The notes under the pieces: model-generated
What the model was told of the DNA's origin: nothing
The model's database searches: none
Seen by the model: the letters and a program-made list of their open reading frames with translations, nothing else
Source: Ruminococcaceae bacterium OttesenSCG-928-A16
GTDB lineage: Bacteria > Bacillota > Clostridia > Oscillospirales > Ruminococcaceae
Reading direction: 5' to 3'
NCBI GenBank assembly: GCA_030267215.1
Contig: JAJDJP010000002.1
Location: 62,001 to 126,000, forward strand
Length of the DNA stretch: 64,000 bases
Shown here: positions 1-7,774 of the stretch, piece after piece
Layout: each line of letters begins with the position of its first letter
Position numbering within the stretch: the first letter of the stretch is position 1
Position numbers and translations under genes: made by a program

Positions 1-87
1 TTTTTGCACGATGCCCCAGCATTCGCATAAAAATAGTGTAAAAATTTTACCAAAAGTATGCCTATGTGCTTTGGCTAAGTTAAAACA

Positions 88-273
88 CTAGCTGCTTTGT
101 GCCAGCACACTGCTTTGGCTGGTTTGGCTGTTGGCCTCGGCGGCATATTGTGCACCTTGAATAAGCTGAAACTGCACCAGCCGGGCAATAAACAGCACCA
201 AAATAATGCCCAGCAGCACCGCAAGGGCAATGGTGCGGCGTTTAAAGCCACTATCTTTTTGTTTGGGCTCCAT
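88..273 (-). CDS. Short membrane protein resembling the N-terminus of a class B PBP
   Basis: This is a 61-residue protein with a basic N-terminus and one membrane helix at about residues 13-31. It then reads RLVQFQLIQGAQYAAEA, which resembles the juxtamembrane start of class B penicillin-binding proteins. The frame stops with TAG at 88-90, before any RG-x-I-x-DRNG dimerisation motif, and reading past the stop gives nothing PBP-like. A GGAAGG site sits 8 nt before the ATG and the gene lies 24 bp after maf, so translation is plausible. It could be a truncated PBP2-like gene or a genuine single-helix division protein; the first is inference from resemblance only. Confidence 0.5.
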   Translation of the reverse strand: MEPKQKDSGFKRRTIALAVLLGIILVLFIARLVQFQLIQGAQYAAEANSQTSQSSVLAQSS

Positions 274-297
274 TTTTTTGCACCTTCCTAAACTATT

Positions 298-867
298 TTA
301 CAGTATACCCAGGCGCACCAGCGTGTTATACAATGCTGCCACCGGCAAGCCCATAACATTGTAATAGCAGCCATTAATGCGCGGAATAAACCGTGCCGCC
401 GCACCCTGTATGCCATAGCCACCAGCTTTGTCGTACGGTTCATCGGTTTTTGCGTACGCCACAATATCGGCGGGGGTTAGGGGGGCAAATTCCACCCCTG
501 TAGTTTCGGTAAAAGCGGCGGCGGGCGGGTTGGTACCCGGCTGGTAAATACACACGCCGGTGTGCACAAGGTGCACCCGCCCCGCAAGGGCGGTTAGCAT
601 GGCAATGGCTTCGGCTTGGTTTGCGGGTTTGCCAAGGGCGGCACCGTCCAGCTCCACCACTGTATCGCAACCCACCACAACGCTGCCGGGGCTTGCACCA
701 AACACTGCCGCCGCTTTTAGCTGCGCCAGTTTTAGCGCCAACTGTGCCGGGTTGGCAGCCTGCACGGCGTGTTCGTCCACCTCTGCTGTTTCTACCACAA
801 AATTTTGTGTTACCAGCTGCATTAGCTGCCGCCGCCGTGGGCTTTTAGAGGCCAATATAATTGCCAT
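298..867 (-). CDS. maf: Maf family nucleoside triphosphate pyrophosphatase
   Basis: Maf proteins hydrolyse dTTP, UTP or modified nucleotides to monophosphates and pyrophosphate in the cytoplasm, acting as house-cleaning enzymes, and overexpression of some members affects septation. The 189-residue length is normal. The N-terminal signature ASKSPRR (residues 6-12), the central VVGCDTVV motif and the EPYDKAGGYGIQG block that holds catalytic residues are all present. The start ATG has an AAGGTGGGG site. It lies 31 bp after the DUF4321 gene, an arrangement common in Clostridia next to the mre locus. The exact substrate cannot be read from sequence. Confidence 0.93.
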   Translation of the reverse strand: MAIILASKSPRRRQLMQLVTQNFVVETAEVDEHAVQAANPAQLALKLAQLKAAAVFGASPGSVVVGCDTVVELDGAALGKPANQAEAIAMLTALAGRVHLVHTGVCIYQPGTNPPAAAFTETTGVEFAPLTPADIVAYAKTDEPYDKAGGYGIQGAAARFIPRINGCYYNVMGLPVAALYNTLVRLGIL

Positions 868-898
868 TACACCCCACCTTAAACTATTTTATGCGTTT

Positions 899-1165
899 TT
901 ATCGAATTTTTGTTTTGTTGTACAAAAAGATAGACAGCGCAATAGTGATGATTTGCGCCACCGAAATGCGCATGGTAAACCCAAAACTAAGCTGAAGCAC
1001 CGAAAGGTTTAGCACAAAAGGGCTATCTGGGTTAAAGCCAATGCCATCGGCATAAGAAAGCCAGCGCAAAAAGCTAATATTTTGGCAAGCCGAAGCGAGC
1101 ATAGCACCCACCACAATGCCGGCCAACAGGTAAAAGATAAGCAATAAATTTCGTTTCAATTTCAT
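899..1165 (-). CDS. DUF4321 small membrane protein
   Basis: This is an 88-residue protein of unknown function with two hydrophobic helices, near residues 8-26 and 66-82, joined by a short extracytoplasmic loop. The pattern FLRWLSYADGIGFNP followed by a short hydrophobic stretch and a C-terminal SIFLYNKTK matches the small DUF4321 family, which is usually found directly upstream of maf in Clostridia, as here. That linkage suggests a role near the cell-shape or division locus, but no activity is known. It lies in the same orientation as dut and maf with short gaps and may be co-transcribed. Confidence 0.75.
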   Translation of the reverse strand: MKLKRNLLLIFYLLAGIVVGAMLASACQNISFLRWLSYADGIGFNPDSPFVLNLSVLQLSFGFTMRISVAQIITIALSIFLYNKTKIR

Positions 1166-1188
1166 AACTACCCCTTTTTCAAACTTTT

Positions 1189-1629
1189 TTATTTTACCCC
1201 GGTAGACCCAAACCCGCCCTGCCCACGCTCGGTATCACTCAAAGCATCTACCCCCACAATTTGGGGCAGCAGCACCGGCATGCAAACCAGCTGGGCAATG
1301 CGCTCGCCGTGGTTAATTTTTATTGTTTTGCTTGAAAGATTGACCACCAGCACCGCCACTTCGCCACGATAGTCCGAATCGATAACGCCAACGCCGTTTG
1401 CCATGGCAAGGCCCTGCTTTAGCGCCATGCCACTGCGGGCAAACACCAGCGCCACGGTTTCGGCATTGGGTAGCTCTATAGCAAGGCCGGTGGGCACCGC
1501 CATGCGCTGCATAGGCTGCAAAACAATGGGGGCATCGCAGCAGGCGCGTAGGTCTATGCCAGCAGCCCCTGCTGTGGCTTGTTGTGGTATTTCCGCATTG
1601 GGGTGAAGCTTTTGTATCTTTAATTCCAT
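1189..1629 (-). CDS. dut: dUTP diphosphatase (trimeric dUTPase)
   Basis: The enzyme hydrolyses dUTP to dUMP and pyrophosphate, keeping uracil out of DNA and supplying thymidylate synthase with substrate. All five dUTPase motifs are present: AAGIDLRA, FARSGMALK, GVIDSDYRGE, RIAQLV and the C-terminal RGQGGFGSTG. I chose the ATG at 1627-1629 (protein MELKIQKL, 146 residues) because AGGAGG lies 8-9 nt upstream; the frame is open further upstream but without a better site. The gene leads a short minus-strand series with DUF4321 and maf. thyA, which uses dUMP, lies at the other end of the window. Confidence 0.95.
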   Translation of the reverse strand: MELKIQKLHPNAEIPQQATAGAAGIDLRACCDAPIVLQPMQRMAVPTGLAIELPNAETVALVFARSGMALKQGLAMANGVGVIDSDYRGEVAVLVVNLSSKTIKINHGERIAQLVCMPVLLPQIVGVDALSDTERGQGGFGSTGVK

Positions 1630-1678
1630 AGTTGGTAATCCTCCTAAATAGTCGCAATAATCTGTCAAAATCAAAGGC

Positions 1679-1845
1679 AAACACCCGCCCCTCTCGGGGC
1701 ACCCTCTTTAAAAAGGAGGGTTAATCAGTTGCTTCATTTTGCCATATATCTTTCATTATAGGCAGTAAGCCAAAATTTTACTCAATGGTCTGCCCTGTGC
1801 CCTCTTTCATAAAGAGGGTGGCTGGCAGAGCCTGACGGGTGTTTT
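1679..1845. repeat. Pair of opposed AAACACCCG hairpin elements
   Basis: The interval begins with AAACACCCG (1679-1687) and ends with its near inverse CGGGTGTTT (1837-1845). Just inside each end is a CCCTCTTT/AAAGAGGG-type hairpin, at 1702-1720 and 1800-1818. Related two-hairpin units occur at 7633-7686, 20632-20688, 30514-30559 and 52929-52976, all between genes. This looks like a REP-like dispersed palindrome family. Confidence 0.6.
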
Positions 1846-1864
1846 ACGCTGACCGCCGTACGCT

Positions 1865-2098
1865 ATCAAAAAATCAAACCGCCCATAATGGATGCAGTGC
1901 AAGGAAGCAAAAAAATGTGCAAGAGCGCATATACTTATATGTAACCACCACACATTTTTGCAGATGACGACGCAGTGCGCCATCAAATAATCAAACCGCC
2001 CATAATGGATGCAATGCAAGGAAGCAAAAAAATGTGCAAGAGCGCATATATTTATATGTAATCGCCGCACATTTTTGCAGATGACGACACAGTGCGCC
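1865..2098. repeat. Two tandem copies of a 117-bp unit
   Basis: Copy 1 starts at 1865 and copy 2 at 1982; the unit is 117 bp with few mismatches, and the end of copy 2 at about 2098 is approximate. Each copy carries GCGCATATA-type AT-rich dyads and a block related to CACATTTTTGCAGATGACGA. Because 117 is divisible by three, the minus strand is open through both copies as a 39-residue repeat, but I judge it non-coding. It fills most of the gap between dut and the U32 peptidase. Confidence 0.8.
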
Positions 2099-2114
2099 AT
2101 TATGGGCGGCTTGG

Positions 2115-4238
2115 CTACTCTTCTATGCCTTTGTAATATAACCCCCGGGTAAACAAGCCTTCGGCCTTTTGCCGTGCCACAAAACCGTGTAATACAGTAG
2201 CCACCTGCTGGGGTGTTTCATTGGTAAAATACAGCGTAACTTCGCCGGTAGGCACCTCGTGCAGGCGGTCGGCCATCCACAACGGCACCGGGTTTAAAAT
2301 GGTGCGCACATCGTCTCGGCACAGCAGCGGCATTTTTTGGCCCTTGCGGTCGGTTAATTCGCCTTGTTTTTGGCAGGCTGCACAGGTGGTAATGTTTTTT
2401 ATGGGGCAGGCACGGGTAATCATCAGCGGCATTTTGCCGTAACCCAGCAGCGTAAACTGCGCCTTGCCCTGCAGCTGTGGCGCTTGCAGTATGCGCTGCA
2501 TTTGCCGCAGCGTTAGTTCTGCCGAAAGCGTAACCACGCTACAGCCAGCCACCACAGCCTGGGCTGCCGAAACCACGTTGGTAATATTTAGCCCAAACCC
2601 ACCACGCATAGGCAGGCCTTTGCACAAATACCAGTGCGCTACATTTTGCACTTCGTAGCCTTTAAAACCCATCTGCTTTGTTTTTTGTATAGCCGCAGCT
2701 GCACGCTCTTCACCGTTGGCAAATAGCACCCGTGGCAACCACAACCATGTTTTTGCGCGCAGTTCTTCCGGCACCTTTTCGGCTTCAAACAGCGGCAACA
2801 CCAGCTCATCGCACTGGGCCGCCATTTGGGGCGGCAGCTGGGCCACATGCTCCAACCGGGCACAAAGGGCGGCCGCTTTTTGCGGGGCTTGTTTGGTATC
2901 GGGCAGCGCTGCCAAAGCGGCAAACAGCGGCCATTGTGCCATGGGCAGTAAGGGGTTTTGTGGCAGGGGTTGGGGTTCTTCCCGTTTTTGCAGCAGTTCT
3001 TCTAGCAAAGTGCGGCGCAAAGCGCCCGCTACGCTACCGGGCAAAAACAGGCCACCGGTATCCAGCGTTATTTCTGCTGCATAAAAGGGGGTACCACCGG
3101 TTTTAGCAAGGGCTGTTTGCAACGCTTCTGTTGCCGCTTGCTGGGCGGGCTGCAAAGGCCCCGGCACTGCAGCTTGCACGGTGTGGGTGCCATCGGTAAT
3201 GGCAATTTTGCCCCCCGTTTGGTTTAAGGTAAGGTTTATTTGTACCGGCACACGAGGCATTTCGCGGCGGTATAGCTCGCGCGCTTTGGGTAGGGCCGTT
3301 TTGGCAAGGGCGGTATCTTGCCCGGTGCGGGTGCCAAACATAGCGCCGGTAATTTGGCCATTAAACCAGCCACCGGTAAAGCCGCTGCGGCTAAAAACAC
3401 CCTGCAATAGCTTTTCGTCGTACACTTCGCCAGCCAGCGCCTTGCGGGCGCTATCCACCACCACAGCGCAGTATTCTGGCCCACGCAGGCGGCCCTCTAT
3501 TTTAGCGCTTACCACCCCCATTTGCCGCAGGCGGGGCAGGGCTTTTAGCACCGAAAGATCTTTAAGCGAAAGATGATGAGCCTCTGGGTTTACGGCTATA
3601 TCTGGCTGGTTTTGGCCGGTAGCCGCAGCACTAAAGGGCAGGCGGCAAGGCCCGGCACAGGCCCCCCGGTTGGCACTACGGCCCCCTAAAAAGGCGCTCA
3701 TATAACACTGGCCCGACACGCTAACACACAGCGCCCCGTGCACAAATACCTCTAGCTCTATGGGGCTTTGGGCGGCAATAGCCGCTATTTCTTCTGCCGC
3801 AAGCTCGCGCGATAATATCACCCGGCTAAACCCCAGCGCCGCCATTTGCTGCACCCCCGCCAGCGAGTGCACGCTGGCCTGCGTAGAGGCATGCAGGGGC
3901 AACTGCGGCACCACCTGCTTTGCTATTTCGGCCACCGCAAAATCCTGCACAATCACGGCATCGCACCCGGCGGCAGCCACCTGCCGCAGCACCTCTTCTA
4001 CCTTGGTTTCTTCGCCGGGCAGCACCACGGTGTTTACAGCGGCATACACCTTGCAATTGCGTGCATGGCAAAACGCCACCGCTTTGGCAAGTGTTTCGCC
4101 CGCAAAATTGGCGGCGGTGCGGCGGGCATTAAACCCTTCAATACCCAAATAAACACAATCAGCGCCGCTGAAAACAGCGGCGCGAAGCATTGTTTCGTCC
4201 CCAGCCGGGGCTAAAATTTCGAACGGGGGATTTGCCAT
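2115..4238 (-). CDS. U32 family peptidase, RlhA/YdcP-like with C-terminal DUF3656-like region
   Basis: This is a 707-residue U32 protein. Long U32 members of this type include RlhA, needed for hydroxylation of 23S rRNA C2501; others are called collagenase-like peptidases. The N-terminal TIM-barrel-like part begins FEILAPAGDE. The U32 signature is visible as EVFVHGALCVSVSGQCYMS, followed by a Cys-rich RGACAGPCRLPF block expected to bind an iron-sulfur cluster. A further Cys pair, CPIKNITTCAACQ, lies near the C-terminus. The length fits the RlhA-type subfamily. AAAGGTGG precedes the ATG. RlhA function is inferred from size and cysteine layout, not proven. Confidence 0.85.
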   Translation of the reverse strand: MANPPFEILAPAGDETMLRAAVFSGADCVYLGIEGFNARRTAANFAGETLAKAVAFCHARNCKVYAAVNTVVLPGEETKVEEVLRQVAAAGCDAVIVQDFAVAEIAKQVVPQLPLHASTQASVHSLAGVQQMAALGFSRVILSRELAAEEIAAIAAQSPIELEVFVHGALCVSVSGQCYMSAFLGGRSANRGACAGPCRLPFSAAATGQNQPDIAVNPEAHHLSLKDLSVLKALPRLRQMGVVSAKIEGRLRGPEYCAVVVDSARKALAGEVYDEKLLQGVFSRSGFTGGWFNGQITGAMFGTRTGQDTALAKTALPKARELYRREMPRVPVQINLTLNQTGGKIAITDGTHTVQAAVPGPLQPAQQAATEALQTALAKTGGTPFYAAEITLDTGGLFLPGSVAGALRRTLLEELLQKREEPQPLPQNPLLPMAQWPLFAALAALPDTKQAPQKAAALCARLEHVAQLPPQMAAQCDELVLPLFEAEKVPEELRAKTWLWLPRVLFANGEERAAAAIQKTKQMGFKGYEVQNVAHWYLCKGLPMRGGFGLNITNVVSAAQAVVAGCSVVTLSAELTLRQMQRILQAPQLQGKAQFTLLGYGKMPLMITRACPIKNITTCAACQKQGELTDRKGQKMPLLCRDDVRTILNPVPLWMADRLHEVPTGEVTLYFTNETPQQVATVLHGFVARQKAEGLFTRGLYYKGIEE

Positions 4239-4337
4239 GGTACCACCTTTGGTTTGCTAAACGCCACACAACATTTTACCAATACCGGTGCCGGATTATT
4301 TTACCCCTAGCACCGCTTTTAGTGGCAAACGTAGCGC

Positions 4338-4790
4338 CTAAAAATCTTCTATCCCCATCTGGCCATCCAGCGGGGTTATCTTCTCAACTTCTTTGGGCTT
4401 TTCTTCCCGTTCCGGCACGTTCAGCAATGGTTTTTGGGCCGGTTTTTCTGCATTTTTTTGGCCCAGCGCCTCTAGCTGGCGGCGCAAATCGGCAGCCTCT
4501 CGCCGGTATTCTTCGGCGGCAATTTTAGCTTTAGAGGCCTCCTCCAAATAATCTTGCAATTGGGCACGCATATTGTCGGCCCCGCTGGCGTTTTTAGCCG
4601 CCTGGTCCAAATATCCAAGCGCAGTAATTACCGCCGACGAAGTTACCGAAGCATTGGGTGCCTCGGCCAAAATTTCTTTCATATCGGTGTCCAGCTTTTC
4701 GGCAAGGCCCAGCAGATACTCGGCTGAATCGTTGGTGGAAACAACATAGCTGGAGCCACAAATTTCTAGCCTAACTTTATGAGAAGGCAT
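4338..4790 (-). CDS. zapA: Cell division protein ZapA
   Basis: ZapA binds and bundles FtsZ filaments at the division ring. The first 90 residues match the ZapA fold: a beta-hairpin HKVRLEICGSSYVVST, then helices ending in the conserved VITALGYLDQAA region, then a coiled coil from about residue 75 to 115. The protein is 150 residues with an acidic, proline-containing tail ending DGQMGIEDF. It is the first gene of a minus-strand stretch behind a good promoter (4864-4892), with the U32 peptidase about 100 bp downstream. AGAGGG precedes the ATG. Confidence 0.88.
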   Translation of the reverse strand: MPSHKVRLEICGSSYVVSTNDSAEYLLGLAEKLDTDMKEILAEAPNASVTSSAVITALGYLDQAAKNASGADNMRAQLQDYLEEASKAKIAAEEYRREAADLRRQLEALGQKNAEKPAQKPLLNVPEREEKPKEVEKITPLDGQMGIEDF

Positions 4791-4863
4791 TTTTCCAACC
4801 CTCTTTCTTAATAAAATGCAATAGAAAACACCTGGTCTTCACAATTAAACTCTCTTTTTTATT

Positions 4864-4892
4864 ATTATACCCAACTTTGGGTGGTAAGGCAA
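4864..4892 (-). promoter_or_regulatory. Sigma-A promoter for zapA
   Basis: On the minus strand TTGCCT (4892-4887) is followed by a 17-bp spacer and a perfect TATAAT (4869-4864). Transcription would begin near 4857, about 65 nt before the zapA ATG. Confidence 0.7.
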
Positions 4893-5209
4893 TTGTGCCG
4901 CCCTTGCCCCCTTGCAAAGCAGGCAACAAAGGGCAAAACACGCCCAAAACACACGGGCCAAAGCACTGCCCAAGGTTATTACCCTATATTATAATATAAA
5001 ACCCACCATAACAAAAGCCTTTTTGTGCAAAGTGTTCCCCCCTCGCAAATTTTGGCTTTGCCGCCATAGTACAGTGGCTGCTTCCCTTGTAATCGCCTGT
5101 ATTTTACGTTATACTTTTAGTTCCGGCAAATATTGGTAAAATGGCACCCGCACTTTTGTGTTGTTTTTACCATAAATATCATTTGCACGTTTAGAATGGA
5201 GTGTACTTT
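4893..5209. other. Divergent intergenic region upstream of glgP
   Basis: No gene is seen in this stretch. It contains an AT-rich TATTATAATATA block near 4986-5000. An extended -10 (TGG then TAAAAT, 5135-5142) has a poor -35 and could drive glgP. No riboswitch or terminator is recognised. Confidence 0.5.
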
Positions 5210-7618
5210 TTGAACCAGAAAATAAACAAAAAAGAGTTTACCAAGCTGTTAAAACAATATTTATTAAGCGAGTTCGATTCCGACCTTGAATCGGCCACTG
5301 AAGAGCAAATATACCGTGGCCTGGCCCGTATGGCACGCCGCATGCTAAGCGATGAACGCAAACAGTTTATGGCACGCACCTACGGCGCAAACGCAAAACA
5401 GGTGTATTATTTGTGCATGGAGTTTTTAATGGGCCGCAGCCTTAAAAACAGCCTGTTTAACCTTGGCCTTGCCGATGTTGCCGCCGAGGTTTTAAGCGAG
5501 CACGATATTTCTTTAACTAATATTTACGAGCAAGAGCCCGATGCCGGCCTTGGCAATGGTGGCCTTGGCCGCCTTGCCGCCTGCTACCTAGACGGCATGG
5601 CTACCGATGAAATACCCGGCACCGGTTATTCTATTTTATACGAGTACGGTATTTTTAAACAAAAAATTGTGGACGGCTGGCAGCAGGAACTAGCCGACAA
5701 CTGGCTGCCCGGCGGCAGCGCTTGGCTAAAAACCCACCCCGAAGCCACCATTGATGTTCGCTTTGATGGCGAAATTGAGGAAAGCTGGATAGACGGTTAC
5801 CACCATGTTACCCACAAAAACTTTAACCTTGTAAAGGCTGTGCCCAGCGATATGTATGTTTCGGGCTATGGTTCTGGCGGGGTTTCTAAGCTGCGGCTGT
5901 GGGAGGCAAAAGCCCCCGGTTTTGACATGGGCGCTTTTAACGCCGGCGAATATGCACACGCACTTTCGCAAAATGCCAATGTGGAGCTTATTTCGAAAGT
6001 TTTGTACCCCAACGATAACCACATAGAGGGCAAAATTTTGCGCCTGCGCCAGCAATATTTCCTGTCGGCTGCTTCGGTGGGCGATATTGTGCAAAACCAC
6101 CTTGCGCAGTACGGCACGCTGGATAATTTGCCCGACAAGGTTGCCATACATATTAACGACACCCACCCCACCCTTGCCATACCAGAGCTAATGCGCATTT
6201 TGCTAGACGATTGCGGCTACGAGTGGGACGATGCCATGGATATTTGCAAACGCACCTTTGCCTACACCAACCACACTGTTATGAGCGAGGCGCTGGAAAA
6301 ATGGAGCGAGGACATTTTTAGGCGTACATTGCCCCGTATTTACAGCATTGTAAAAGAAATGGACAACTGCGCCCGGGCCGATTTTGAGCGGGCCTTCCCC
6401 GGCGATACCGGCAAAATTAATTATATGGCACTGCTGGGCGATGGACAGGTGCGCATGGCAAACATCTGCTGCTATATCTGCCATTCCATCAACGGGGTTT
6501 CGCAGCTGCACAGTGAAATTATTAAGCAAACCGTTTTTCACGATTATTACCTGTTTAGCCCACAAAAATTTACCAATGTTACCAACGGCATTGCCTACCG
6601 CCGCTGGCTGCTGCAAAGCAACCCCAGCCTTACCAACCTGCTGGAAGAAACCATTGGCGACGGCTTTAAAAAGAACGCTGCCCACCTAGAAAAGCTGGAG
6701 AAATACAAAAACGACACCAGCGTGTTAAAAGCACTGGATGCCGTAAAACTTAAAAACAAAGAAATTTTTGCCGATCATCTATTCAAAAAAACCGGGCAGG
6801 TTATCAACCCCGCCTCGGTGTTCGATTGCCAGGTAAAGCGCATGCACGAATATAAGCGCCAGCACCTGAACGCGCTGAACATTATTGCGCAATACCTGTA
6901 CATAAAACAAAACCCAAATGCCCCGGTGGTGCCCAAAACCTATCTTTTTGCCGCCAAAGCTGCCCCCGGTTACTACATTGCAAAGCAGATGATACGCCTG
7001 ATTTGCAAGCTGGGAGATTTGCTGGACGCCGACCCCGCTGTGCGCGAAAAACTGCGGGTGATTTATCTGGAAGATTACAACGTAACCACCAGCGAGCATT
7101 TGATGCCGGCCAGCGAGGTATCGGAGCAAATTAGCCTTGCCGGCACCGAAGCCAGTGGCACCGGCAACATGAAGTTTATGCTAAACGGTGCCATTACGCT
7201 TGGCACCTACGACGGTGCCAACATTGAAATTGCCGAGGCCGCCGGCCCCGAAAACTTTGTGCAATTTGGCATGTTGGCCGATGAAGTGGCCCAGCTAAAA
7301 CAACTGGGTTACCACCCTGCCAGCTTTATTGCAAGCGACGCTGTAGCCGCCGAAGTGCTGGCCTTTTTAGAAAAAGGCTGGAACGGCGAAAACTTTCACG
7401 AGCTTGCCGCCAACCTGCGCACTGCCGACCCCTACATGGTAATGGCCGATTTTGCCGACTACCGCCGTGCTGAAGCCGACCTTGCCCGCCTGTACCAAAA
7501 CCGCGAAACCTTTTGCCGCATGAGCTTGATGAACATTGCCAAAAGCGGCGTTTTCTCGGCCGACCGTTCGGTGATGGACTATGCCAACAATATTTGGCAT
7601 ATTGCGCCGGTAAAATAA
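5210..7618 (+). CDS. glgP: Glycogen phosphorylase (GT35)
   Basis: The enzyme releases glucose-1-phosphate from alpha-1,4-glucans using a PLP cofactor. The product is about 802 residues, the usual length. Family landmarks include YYLCMEFLMGRSLKNS near residue 70, LGNGGLGRLAACYLD for substrate binding, and the PLP-lysine block GTEASGTGNMKFMLNGA. I prefer the TTG at 5210 because GGAG (5198-5201) is 8 nt upstream; an in-frame GTG at 5201 overlaps that site. It is followed by a GH13 hydrolase, so the pair likely degrades storage or imported alpha-glucan. Other glycogen synthesis genes are not in the window. Confidence 0.95.
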   Translation: MNQKINKKEFTKLLKQYLLSEFDSDLESATEEQIYRGLARMARRMLSDERKQFMARTYGANAKQVYYLCMEFLMGRSLKNSLFNLGLADVAAEVLSEHDISLTNIYEQEPDAGLGNGGLGRLAACYLDGMATDEIPGTGYSILYEYGIFKQKIVDGWQQELADNWLPGGSAWLKTHPEATIDVRFDGEIEESWIDGYHHVTHKNFNLVKAVPSDMYVSGYGSGGVSKLRLWEAKAPGFDMGAFNAGEYAHALSQNANVELISKVLYPNDNHIEGKILRLRQQYFLSAASVGDIVQNHLAQYGTLDNLPDKVAIHINDTHPTLAIPELMRILLDDCGYEWDDAMDICKRTFAYTNHTVMSEALEKWSEDIFRRTLPRIYSIVKEMDNCARADFERAFPGDTGKINYMALLGDGQVRMANICCYICHSINGVSQLHSEIIKQTVFHDYYLFSPQKFTNVTNGIAYRRWLLQSNPSLTNLLEETIGDGFKKNAAHLEKLEKYKNDTSVLKALDAVKLKNKEIFADHLFKKTGQVINPASVFDCQVKRMHEYKRQHLNALNIIAQYLYIKQNPNAPVVPKTYLFAAKAAPGYYIAKQMIRLICKLGDLLDADPAVREKLRVIYLEDYNVTTSEHLMPASEVSEQISLAGTEASGTGNMKFMLNGAITLGTYDGANIEIAEAAGPENFVQFGMLADEVAQLKQLGYHPASFIASDAVAAEVLAFLEKGWNGENFHELAANLRTADPYMVMADFADYRRAEADLARLYQNRETFCRMSLMNIAKSGVFSADRSVMDYANNIWHIAPVK

Positions 7619-7632
7619 TAGTTTGCTACAAC

Positions 7633-7686
7633 AAACCCCTGCCCCTGCGGCCCTTATGTAAAGGTGCCTAAAAGAGGCAGGAGTTT
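7633..7686. repeat. Small TIR-bounded palindrome after glgP
   Basis: The ends AAACCCCTGCCCCT and AGAGGCAGGAGTTT are near-perfect inverses. This 54-bp member of the AAAC-CCC repeat family may also act as the glgP terminator. Confidence 0.55.
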
Positions 7687-7774
7687 GACTTTGAACCTAA
7701 AATTTTAACGGGTGCTTTAAGCGCTACTTTACCCTTATTGCCCACAAGTACATAAGTATAAGAATAGGAAGAAC

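Noticed and set aside
1807-2100. 97-residue minus-strand reading frame over the tandem repeat
   Set aside because: It exists only because the repeat unit is a multiple of three; there is no ribosome site and the composition is unlike protein.
5201-5209. GTG start for glycogen phosphorylase
   Set aside because: It overlaps the GGAG ribosome site; the TTG at 5210 has correct spacing.
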